From positions 1,178,001 through 1,242,000 of the forward strand of contig JAZARR010000088.1 in NCBI GenBank assembly GCA_037389465.1: DNA of 64,000 bases, in the 5' to 3' direction. Each line of letters starts with the position of its first letter. The stretch's first letter is position 1. This document shows positions 52,609 through 62,700 of this stretch, one piece after another. Both the position numbers and the translations under genes were made by a program. The DNA comes from Baylisascaris procyonis (Eukaryota > Nematoda > Chromadorea > Rhabditida > Ascarididae). The notes beneath the pieces were generated by a model. That model was not told the DNA's origin. It searched no databases and worked only from the letters and a program-made list of their open reading frames with translations.

Positions 52609-55600
52609 ATGACGGATCATGAACATGATCACGACTTCCACACTGGAGACGCCGGAGCGGCTGCCACGTTCCCGAAGCAATGCTCTGCTCTGCGCAAAAA
52701 TGAGCATGTCATGATCAAAGGGCGTCCCTGTAAGGTATGTGGAAAGTTTGCTCTCTTGTATTTTCACTTGCGAGGCATACTTTCCCCTTGATCTTTGAAA
52801 GCAGAATAGTTCTGATACAACAATCGTTGATTCAATGTGTAGCATGGGATGGATACCTGGCCCTCTATCCGAGGTTTGTCAACGTGACATTGGCATTTAG
52901 CTATTGCATGCTAAGTGGGCATTCTTGTTTTAATTTGTGATTTGTTGCCATTTCTTTGTTACTTGCAATCACCAATCACACTGTGTCATGCACATACGGG
53001 ATGCAATATCTTTTATTTACAAGATTAGGAGAATGTTGTTTGTATTCGCTTACGAGCCTAAAATGGTCATCTGGCTCGACGTTATTGTCCAAAAAAACCG
53101 TCACATGCGTTTATAATGGATGTTTCAGTACACTTTTACAGTATATGGAAGCTGCCTATAATAGTGACCATCACATCACGTGGTAAATTCCGTGCATTTA
53201 TGTTGATGGCGAGTAGATGGAGTTTGTTGCGTGGAAATACTTAGCTGTCCTGGCTCATTACGATTTGGTGGATCGATTTTTGTGTGCTTGAGTGACGTCG
53301 AGAGAATTTATCAGCAGTGAAACACTTCTAATTTTTATGCTGAGTATTCTTTCTTTATGACGAGGTTATGTGAGTTATAACTGAGTAGACGTGAGGATCG
53401 TTGGTAATGATGCGATGGCGTTTCAGGTGGTGGAGATGAGCACCTCGAAGACGGGTAAACACGGTCACGCGAAGGTTCACCTAGTGGCGATTGACATCTT
53501 TACGGGCAAGAAGCTCGAGGATATTTGCCCCTCGACCCATAATATGGATGTGCCTGTGGTCAAGCGTAAGGAATACCAGGTTTGGAGTTGAATCGAATTT
53601 GTTTGCAATGACCACCACCGTTCTTAGGCTATTTCTGTAGTCCTAAAAAAATGTGTTTGTAATTCTAGCAGCGAGAAGCTGAAGGCCATGAGATATGGTG
53701 AATTTTATTGATGTACTGTTTTAGTATCGTGCAAAAAGTGCTGTGATGGCGTAATAGATAGGATGCCAAGATGGTGCAATGAAGCTGTAGCGCAAAAGAG
53801 CGCTGTATGTTTTAGCCCGTAACAGAAAAGCGGAAATATAACGGTATAGTTTTTTAGGTACAGCAGGTTTTAAAAAGATCATTCGCCATTTTACGAAACA
53901 ACGTCCATCATTCAAGTTCGCGTTACTGTTGCTCTTAGAAAATGGGTTTCTGTAATTGCTGCAGGTCGATACAGCACAGCATTCTTTCTATATTTGAAAT
54001 TTTTTGCTGCTGGGCAGGTAGAGGCAAACATGTTGAATGGGCGAACAATTTTCTGCAATGTAAAATTCGCGCAACTAATTCGGCGTAAAGACTGCACATT
54101 TTATGATTCGGTGTGTTTTCTTTGCCACGATACCACCACTTCGCGGATATCGAAAGCCTTTGCCTCTCAATGAACTAATGATTAACTCCTTTTTTTTCTT
54201 CTTAAAAACGGGGACGGCGATATATGTTGGCAGTGATAGTGTTGGTAATTGATTGGTGAATCTGTAATGCTATTTTTCGTTGGGCCAGTGACCATTGTTT
54301 CGCGTTCAAGCATATTTGTGAGATGAGAGTATGGCTGCGTTCTTTGCTTGTAGTTTTTGGTTTAAGTAATTATCACCATCTCTGTTTACATTGTTGTACT
54401 GATAGAGGCACTGATGTTTAGCAAGTATGTGAGAAGAAAGTTATGCACCTTTATTCACCAATAAATAATGCTCTTACAAATGGATATGCGAGCGCTTCTG
54501 TACAAAAGGACGTCATTTCCATGGTTCACTCAAAGTGAGTTTTGCAGTGGGCTGCTTACCGCATCTAGTGAGCGACGACTTTTTTTAAATTTGGACTACC
54601 CATAACGAGGTCACTTTATGTGGTCTTTCTGGCATGATCGAACCAGAATTCGGTTGTGCAAATGCACCGGCAAATGTTCTTATCGCTGATGCTGAGCGGG
54701 TTCCTTGAAAGCAAAAAAAAGTGTTCTAATAATTTCGATGGTGTATGTAGGGCTTGTGTGAGACTTTGGCTCATTGCAAGAAGAGGTTTCTCACAAATCT
54801 TCTAAAATTATATGATATTAGTATGTGGTTGTATCGCTTCGCCTCATCGGAACGATTAAACATCTACTTTTTATTCTTACGAATGCAGTGTTCAATTTAT
54901 TTTTGCTCTCATTAGATGGCTACTGTTAATATTGTTAACATCAACGTTCTTTATTGGGCGGCAACGGGCAGCTGCAGCTGGGTAAAAAGGTGACATTGTA
55001 CCTTCGTAATGCGATCACCCACTATTAGAGCCATCTACCGTCAGATTTCGCAATATTGCATCCAGCCGTGCCATATCGTGTATATCTTGCAGCCAGCACC
55101 TGGAACGCGAATTCAGCTAAGGGGGATGAAAAATTTAGAGAACGATATTTCAAGGTAAAGGCATCCTATAGCTTAGATAATCATTTCTAAGCTTCAGATC
55201 GAAAGCGTGATCAGATGAGGATCAATTAAAAAGTTCGTGGGAATTTCTCATGTGCGGTAAACGAAGTTACCTGCTTAGGCGGAGGGAGAAGGGGATTGGG
55301 AGGGAGAAGGAAATTCAGCGAAAGAAGTGTTAGTGGATCGTTTAGAAAGAAGCTTGAGGATCGCGATGCTTCTTACAGAAGCTTGTTTTCAGCTGCTTTC
55401 CATCAACGACGACGGCTATGTAAGTCTTATGGATCTGGATACGTGCGACACGAAGGATGACCTAAAACTGCCCGAGGCTGAGCTTGGAGAGCAAATTAAG
55501 CAAGCCTTTGAAAAGGACGAAACCGGCATTCTTGTGTGTGGTTATCCCTTCGTTGCTGCGCTTTTCGTTGCTTGTTTCCTTATAGAGCAGCTTGTTCTGT

Positions 55601-56588
55601 TAATCTTTGGAATATTGTTTTGTAGTTTGGTCGGCATATAAGAAGCTTTTGGGAAAATGGCGGGGATACTTACCAACGAATGGGGCTATGATGAGCTAGT
55701 GGATGTAGTGTGACTTTCACTGATATTCTGGTGGTTTACTTTGCTAACCACAGAAGTTGCGGCGATGGGATCAGTTTATAACGTATGTGATGCTATTGCT
55801 TGTTTTAGCGCATTTTTTTTCCTGTGGGTCATCCACATGAGCAGTTGATACTTGAAGTGCCAAAGATTCGCAAGTCAACCTTATCTGGAGTTGCTTGATG
55901 AGCTCGTGAGCTTGTTAGTTTTTGTAGAATTGCTTGCATTGATGGGAGACGAAAACTGAAGGCGATGATGGCATTGGTAATTTGCGCCTGAAGAAATAAG
56001 TGATGCGAGTTTCTACACTGAGCCTTCGCTGTCTTATGCATTTATCCTTCCTGTGGGTCACCCATGAGCTCGTTGAGGTGATGTTCTTTCGAGTAGGTAC
56101 AGCACCAATCTGTTTCGGAAAATTACTGTCCTAGTCTAGAGGTCCAATCTCATCCCTTCATATCACATGTGATTTTATGTATACATTGTTGTCTGGGCGT
56201 TGGGTCTACGTGCCGATTTGGTGAGGTTTTACGTTCTTTAAGCTGTCACTATTACTATGGAGTGGTTATTTTGTGTTTGAAATGAACTTTGAGTTAAGCT
56301 AACATAGGTGCTGATGATGTCTTACTTTATCCCAAGGTTGTGGATTTGGGATTGATCGATAGACATGAGGTAAGATTAGGTTTCTTTATTAATCGTTGAT
56401 AGCAGCACCAGCAGGTACATACTCCAAGACCGTAATTGCCTTGACAGGAGTGTTCTTCCTCGAAAGGTGCTGAAGGTGGAGGTTGCGAAAGATTGTTTGG
56501 AAAACGAAGCGTTTTTCAGTGCCTTGTGGTGTCAGCGTGCGGCGAGGAGCAGATTCTCGGTTTCAAGAACATGCCCAATAAGGAATAA
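52609..56588 (+). CDS. eIF5A: Translation factor eIF5A (IFF family)
   Basis: Four exons: 52609-52734, 53427-53579, 55393-55533 and 56520-56588. All introns are GT-AG in phase 0, giving 162 residues, the normal family length. The N-terminal SH3-like domain carries MIKGRPCK, then [12 protein letters not shown], whose Lys53 is the expected hypusine site made by deoxyhypusine synthase and hydroxylase, then [12 protein letters not shown]. The C-terminal OB-fold domain follows ([14 protein letters not shown] onward). The last exon, [20 protein letters not shown], is too short to show as a separate open frame; I placed it by comparison with nematode and human C-termini. eIF5A binds the ribosomal E site, relieves stalling on polyproline and similar stretches, and helps termination. 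The acceptor 16 bases before the ATG suggests a spliced leader or a 5' exon. Confidence 0.95.
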
Positions 56589-57080
56589 CGAGTGCGACGG
56601 GCTTTTCGGTCGGCGACTTGGTGGTGGCTGTCTGTTGGTGAAGCACAGCGCGTTTGTGCAGTGAACACTCTCTGACCGCTCTTTTGTTGTCTTACGGATA
56701 TCCGAAATGTTTAGCTGAAAGTTTTTACAGGCGCCGTCTTTGCATAGCGCCTGAGAGTTTTATTGCAGCCAGATGAATTCTTATTGCGGACAGTCTTATT
56801 TCTGTTTTGACTTTTATTTTTTTAACGTTTCAAGTATTTGCACTGAGGGATGCATGATGGAATGAAAGAGTAAGTAGTTAGGTGAAAATTCGAAGAAAAT
56901 AATGTTGAGTCACTTATCTAGTAGTACAAATTGCTTGGGTATAAAAATCGTTCGTATGAATATGGGTGGCTAGCGGTCTGTTTTGTTTTGATGAGGATGA
57001 AGTTGGGTTTTTTTCGTTTTTAATTTGTTCAAGTTCGAATTTATATTCTGTCGCATCGTTTATCTTCACCTTTTATTTTC

Positions 57081-57086
57081 AATAAA
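57081..57086 (+). terminator. Probable polyadenylation signal of eIF5A
   Basis: A canonical AATAAA lies about 490 bases after the stop codon, followed by a T-rich stretch. Confidence 0.5.
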
Positions 57087-57408
57087 TTGTTTTGTTATTA
57101 AAGTTGGCCAATTGCTTCTGGTTCGCTACTGTTACGTGCGTGAATAAATCGAAGCGACGTTGCTGCAACAATTTCGTTACGCATTTCTCACGAAATGTAC
57201 GAATTGAAATCGTCAGAGTGACACATGGCCTGCGCGAGGTAGAGGGATTTCGTTGACCTTAGATATCTTAGGTTGTGATGTGACACTCCTCCGATTGTTT
57301 ACCAGCAGGAGATTATGTTTACTGCAAATGCCTTTGTGATTTACGAAATATTTTGAATGTATATGAGCAGTAACATTGTCGTTTCGCAGACGCATGATCG
57401 ATAGATAT

Positions 57409-57648
57409 ATTAGTATAATAGTTTTTGGTTATGACCGTCGAGTAGAGATGGAATAATAATTTATGCTGACGTTTCGGCTCTTTCAGCCATAATCATGGCA
57501 CTCCAAGCTGAAATTCATTTTTTTATGTGATGAATTTTCAGCTTGGTTGCTATGAATATGGCTCAAAGAGCCGAAACGTCAGCATAAATTATTATTCCAT
57601 CTGTACTCGACGCATTACATGGTCATAACCAAAAACTATTGTACTAAT
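57409..57648. mobile_element. Foldback (MITE-like) element of about 240 bp
   Basis: The two ends are near-identical inverted arms of about 85 bases. They read ATTAGTATAATAG, TTTTTGGTTATGACC, GTCGAGTA and TTATGCTGACGTTTCGGCTC on the left, with reverse complements on the right. The right arm has about 7 extra bases and a few substitutions. The centre is itself an inverted repeat (CCAAGCTGAAATTCAT and its imperfect complement), so almost the whole element folds into one hairpin. It encodes nothing. No clear target-site duplication is visible, so the transposon family is not assigned. It lies just downstream of eIF5A. Confidence 0.75.
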
Positions 57649-59079
57649 GTTTTGAATGTGATGTAAAAAGAAAGAGAACTAGTTGGCTCTGAGGGTGCTT
57701 AGCAGCTAGGATTGCGTGAAGTTATTGTCAGGTCAAGGTTGCTTCCTGCAGCGGTTGACTTCTTAATCGCTTCGATGCAGTCATAGTAGTAGTTAGTGGT
57801 GACGTGAGCAAGCTTATTTTATAGGTTTTAAGATAAAAAGAAATTTTCCTTCAAAGCCGCCACAAGTGGACCCGGCGGGTTGTGGCCTGCGCCATTGTAG
57901 GATGCGCGCAGCGAGAGGTGAGAGTAATACATTGGTCGTGCTTGCGCGGTGAGTTTGCGCTCATACGTTCACTTGGTGTTCCGAGCACAAAAGTTGTGGG
58001 CGGCAGGCGGTCCATAGGTATGTGACAAGGTGATGGATGGATAGAAGTACAAGGAACCTGCGAATGTGGCATCCAAGTAACTTGGGTACGGCACCGAAGA
58101 GCCAGCCCAAGTTATCTGCTTGTGGTCTGACACTGCAATGGTCACATTTACTCGTATAGTCGATTCTCGTTTGTTGTTCTCCACATAATTTCATTGATGT
58201 GCTTTCATGTAGCTCAAAGCAACAGCTAGCGTCTATATAGGTCGGGCTTCGGCCCTTTGGAAGTCTTTGGCTCGACTCATGTTTGGGGATGTGGTGCTCA
58301 TCCATAAACTGCTTTTTCTGTCTCATTTGTGCTTTTGCATATCGGCAGCGCAAGGCGGTTATTGGCTCTTGCCTTCTGCCTACGCACGGTCCCCAACGCG
58401 GCTGCTAGCATTCACAGCAATCACCAACGTGGGGGTTGGTCAGGACAGAAAGCGACAAGGTGGGGAACTCTTCGGCGTTTTTTTTTTTTGAACGATAATA
58501 TAATACGTGAAGGAGCAACCGTAAGTGATAAAAGTTCCAAAAACTGGTACAATGATAGGAAAGCTATTTTATTTGTGTCAGTGTCAAATCTTATGTGGTT
58601 TGAAAGGGTGACCACGCTTACTTTTGGGGAGGGAAAAGATCTGAAAGAATTGAAATGAGTGTAACTAAAATGATACCTTGTTCGTCTAACATTGCACTTC
58701 ATTCCGTGAATCTCACACATGTCAAGGTTTATTTCCTCAGCTTTGTCATCTCATCACGTTTCTGGAATTCACGCTTTTATCGGCTATTCTCCTAAAAGAA
58801 CTGTTTTATATGTTTTCTATCATACAGCAATCGCGTTTAAAGCTGAGACTTAACATTTCACTTTTGACGCCAATAATGGTACAATATAAGCTGGAAATGC
58901 TAATTAATGAGTAGAAAGTGTTGCGATTTCAAACATGCAAGATTTGTTCTCATTTAACTATATTTACGATATGTTTGTCAAATATCATTTTGGAGTTAAT
59001 TGGGATATGCTTAACTCTCAGTCTGGTATCTCAGCTTTATTATTCTAATATGCGGGAGGTGATATTGGAAAAAGTGCAA
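57649..59079. other. Intergenic DNA with unassigned open frames
   Basis: The GC-richer part, 57850-58460, has overlapping open frames on both strands (up to 130 codons on the minus strand) but no motif I can name with confidence. A 12-base GGGC-TTCG-GCCC hairpin lies at 58244-58255. The remainder is AT-rich with nothing recognised. Confidence 0.4.
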
Positions 59080-59290
59080 GAATGTGGATAAAAGGGGATT
59101 TAGGGGTTGATATGGGAAGGTACCATAGTCGAGACCAGGCAAAGAATCAATCGGGAGGGCGAGAGGATACGCTAATTGTTATTGTTTGAGCAGCTGACAT
59201 AGAATTTGACGTCATCGGCATATAGGCGAGCATTGACGCTTATCGGTAAACATCAATTATACACAGCAAAAGCAGAAGTGATCTAAAAAC
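59080..59290 (-). pseudogene. Fossil non-LTR (LINE) reverse transcriptase fragment
   Basis: The minus strand reads SVNARLYADDVKFYVSC, which contains the catalytic YADD box in its usual LINE setting (LYADDxKxY). It is preceded by a degraded FAVYN-xLP segment where the family has an FxxYINDLP-type strand. About 35 bases after a TAG stop, and after one frame change, it continues IDSL...WSRLWYLPISTPKSPFIHI. This corresponds to the CR1/Jockey-type motif IDxLxxWSxxWxLxIxxxK that follows YADD. Stops and the frameshift show it is dead. It lies directly beyond the probable outer end of the BEL LTR, in the same orientation. Confidence 0.7.
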
Positions 59291-59367
59291 GTTCGTCTGA
59301 GTGAATGAAGCGTTCATCTGTGAATTCGTCGCAGGCTTTTATCCTCGAGTATCCCTCACTCAACGAT

Positions 59368-59750
59368 GTCCCATTCCATCGTAAAAATTTGCACAAATAC
59401 AATAGGATCGAACTTTTTATTATTAAAAAAAGAATATGAACTCAATTAAAGGCTTTTCCAAAATTAGTGTAAATGCAATCAGTAACGACTGTGGTGGGGA
59501 CCCGTAGAATGAACGAACGAATGAATTTACTGACGTAAAGTGGCGCTTTTATAGAGCTTTTACAAAGACAAAGATTCTGACAGATAATTCACATTTTTGT
59601 TTCAAAGAATTCATAAATGTGAGAAATAAACACTTTAAGTCAAAACAATTTGAGAAAGAGAAGAGTTTTGGATCTTATCATCGATTGTTGTGCGAATTGT
59701 TAGCCGACAACGGAATCTTCGGAATGTTCAGCATTTGCTTCTTCTCGACA
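59368..59750 (-). repeat. Probable 3' LTR of the BEL/Pao element
   Basis: On the minus strand a purine-rich CGCGGGGAG (59759-59751), typical of a BEL polypurine tract, is followed by TGTCGAG at 59750, a plausible LTR start. About 200 bases in is a TATA box (TATAAAA at 59553-59547), followed about 20 bases later by a TCAGT initiator-like site. An AATAAA at 59421-59416 and a GT-rich stretch follow. GGGACA at 59368 would give a TG...CA LTR of about 383 bases. The other LTR is outside the window, so the outer boundary is inferred. The last 16 codons and the stop of the env frame would lie inside the LTR. Confidence 0.45.
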
Positions 59751-62700
59751 CTCCCCGCGGGAAATTTTCATCGTTCGCATTGTTCTGGTCTTCCGGAGAA
59801 TCGATTTCCTTAGTGGAGAGAAAATCATTTCTCGTTTACTTTCCGCTCTTTCCAGAAATTGCACCTCTTGGAGTGTCTTCTGTGGAACAGTATGGTCTCG
59901 TGTCGTTTTCTGCAGTTCCGCTCCTGTGTCTTCCATCTCTGGCAGTCGAAGTTGCACCTTCACTTGTTTCGTCCGCCGTTTAATTTGGCATCTACACGCC
60001 AGCACTGCGCCCATTCCAAGTGCGATGAAGATGGAAACTGTTATTGTGGTTTTAATCGCGACACCACTGACGTCATCCAGAACTTCTTGAATTTTGTGTG
60101 TGGCCACGCCAATTTCTCGTTCGGCTTCCCACAGTAATCGTTCACCTTCATCACGTAGGGAATCAATTTCGCTTTTCCGTATCCCACTTGAAATTGTGCT
60201 ACCTTCCTTGAAACGTCTCATCTCTGCTGAAAGCATGGACAAGGCGAGGCTGATTCTTTCTTTCTCGATTGATGGCAAAGCTCCTGCTTTGAACGTTTGA
60301 TGCTGAATTGCTGGGATATTTCTTGAAGAGAAGTTATCGAAGCTCTCTATCCCCTTTTCATTGCAAGGATAGATGAGCAATGAATTTGTGTCCCGTAGAA
60401 TTGCGCAGACATCTTCCCTTTGCAGTAGCATTCTCGCAGCCACGGTTGGAGGTGCCGCCTTTGCGTTGATTATGAGTGCATTCGTTAGTTCACAAATTGA
60501 TCTCCACACGGTCCGGAACTGTTCGTTAATCTGATCTTTCAAAAGCTCATAAACAAATTGTAGCTTTGCGTTTATGGGATCGTGTGAAGCTTCCGACGAT
60601 TGAAGCGAACCGGCAAGAATTGTCGTATATTCCTGCACACGGTTTACGTGTCTCGCCGTCAACATCGTCGATGACGGGTCTGTTCGTGTCAAATGCAACC
60701 AGTTCATCCGACCGATCTCGACTGGATGAGATTTTATCCATTCCCTGAAGTCTCCTGAAACTCTTGGGTCATTGAAGATGACGATAAAGTTGTTGTCCAT
60801 CCAGTGCACTTCACTCAAGCTGCATTCACCGAAGAACCCAGAGTAATTATTAAAGGTAAAGGAAGCTTCCAAATCGGGAACAAGTACAGAGTGAGAAGTT
60901 GCGAAAACTTCATGCTCTCCGAGAGACTGAAAGTGGCAGATTGATTTTGCCTCTGAGACATTCCACAGGAGAGTGTAGTCAGTGAGACAGAAACCATCCG
61001 TGATTTTACACTTTGTTGTGAAATCTGCGGTGGTTGTGATCAGTTTGTCGTCACTGTAAATAGCTAAGGAGCCGAACTGAACGACGTAGTTTGACGTTGT
61101 GGTACAACGTGTACCTAATAGTCCGTACGAGAATCCTTCGGGAAAGTTTGTCTCCCAGCGGTCACGTGCTCGTTGTATCATTGGACTTTCGTTGAATTGT
61201 TTGTTAGCAGCCAACTTTGAACATAATTGGGGGGAGATCGCACTAACATTTTTGTAATCGGTCGTTAACTTCAGAGTCCAGTGGAGAAATGAGTTTGTGC
61301 ACACTGTGCGAGAAATGTTGGTGCAGGACACAGCTGGAATCAAAACGTGAGTGCGGCTGTAAATTGTGGCCTTTGTCCAGACTGTGGTCTCTGAATTACT
61401 GATTTGCGAACAGTTTTGAAGGTGGGGATATCTCAATTGCACCCCGGCTTTCGATGCGTTGTACCACAATTGTGCCGACGTGGCGTTTATCCTACTGCTA
61501 ACAACGGTAATTAACATGAGGCAAGCGACAACCGATAGATTCACGCCGAGTTGGCGCGCTTTGGAACGGGTGAGCGGACCTCCGTGAACTGAGGTCGAGT
61601 TGTCCTTGCCCGAATTAGCGTCTTCATGGCTTTCTGGATTGCTATGCTCCTCCGACTCCGAGCGTGAAGCGTCACTATCAGTGATCTCAAGTGGAAAAAG
61701 GAGGTTTACTGGACGAGTAATTTTTCGTTGAGAACCACACTGAAGTTCGGCGGAACGAATTTTCCCGTCTTTTCCTTCGATTAGTTTTGAAATGATGCCA
61801 AGCTTCCATAAAGCTCTTGGCTTTGACTCATCGTGAATAAGCACTACACGACCCAGTTGAGGCTCGTTGGCGTTAACTAACCTTGGGGTCCGATGTTGAC
61901 GTTGCGAGCGTTCCCGTAAGGCAAGTAGATACTCGGTCTCCCAGACCTTCCAGAATCGTTCAACGAATCTGTTGGATTCTGACCATGCATCCAGTAGTTT
62001 TTCGCGGTTGTTAATTGTTGGGTAGTATTCTTCTCCAGTATCTGAGTTTGCTTTCGTTCTTATAACAACTTCCATTGCCTTGTTTGGTGTCGCAGCAATA
62101 AGATCGATTGGTCGAATCACTTGTAGTGACTCCTTATCGACATATGTCAAAGGTCTTGAGTTGACGATAGCTTCGCACTCGCTCAGTAAGGTTTGAAGAA
62201 GTTCGTCGTCGACAAAGGCTCTACCAATCATTCGTCGAAGGGCTTTCTTCGTGATTTGAACCATCCTCTCGTAAATGCCTCCTTGCCAGGGAGCTCTTTC
62301 TGTGATATGTGTCCACCGAATTTCATTTAGGATCTGGTCAGTCGCCCTTTCCGCGAGGAGGAATGTGGAGGCGTTGTCAGACAATATTGTTCTCGGTTGA
62401 CCTCTACGAGCTATGAATCGACGTAGGCATAATAAGAAGGCTTGACTTGAACAGTCGGAAACGACTTCGAGATGAACAGCCCGGGACCACAGACACGTAA
62501 AAAGTGCTATCCAACGTTTTGTTCCACCCTTTCCTTTTTCTTCGACGCTCTTGTTTTTGACATGAATGGGCCCGAAATAGTCAAGTCCGACGTCTGCGAA
62601 TGGTTTGCCAGGAACGGTGCGAGCGGTTGGTAATGGTGGAAACTTAGGAAGTTGAAACGGTCGTGCACGCCAGCGTCGACAGTCCATGCAATATCGGTTG

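Noticed and set aside
56467..56664. Open frame of 65 codons overlapping the end of eIF5A
   Set aside because: It is a different frame of the last eIF5A exon; the true frame (56520-56588) matches the eIF5A C-terminus and ends at 56588.
57409..57648. Possible hammerhead ribozyme of a Penelope-like element in the foldback
   Set aside because: The arms contain GCTGACG and GAAACG, but the CTGATGA core and correct stem arrangement are missing.
58226..58255. GGGC-TTCG-GCCC hairpin followed on the minus strand by a CTAG, like a Helitron 3' end
   Set aside because: The spacing (14 bases) is longer than usual, the base after CTAG is not T, and no matching 5' TC end or Rep/helicase sequence is nearby.
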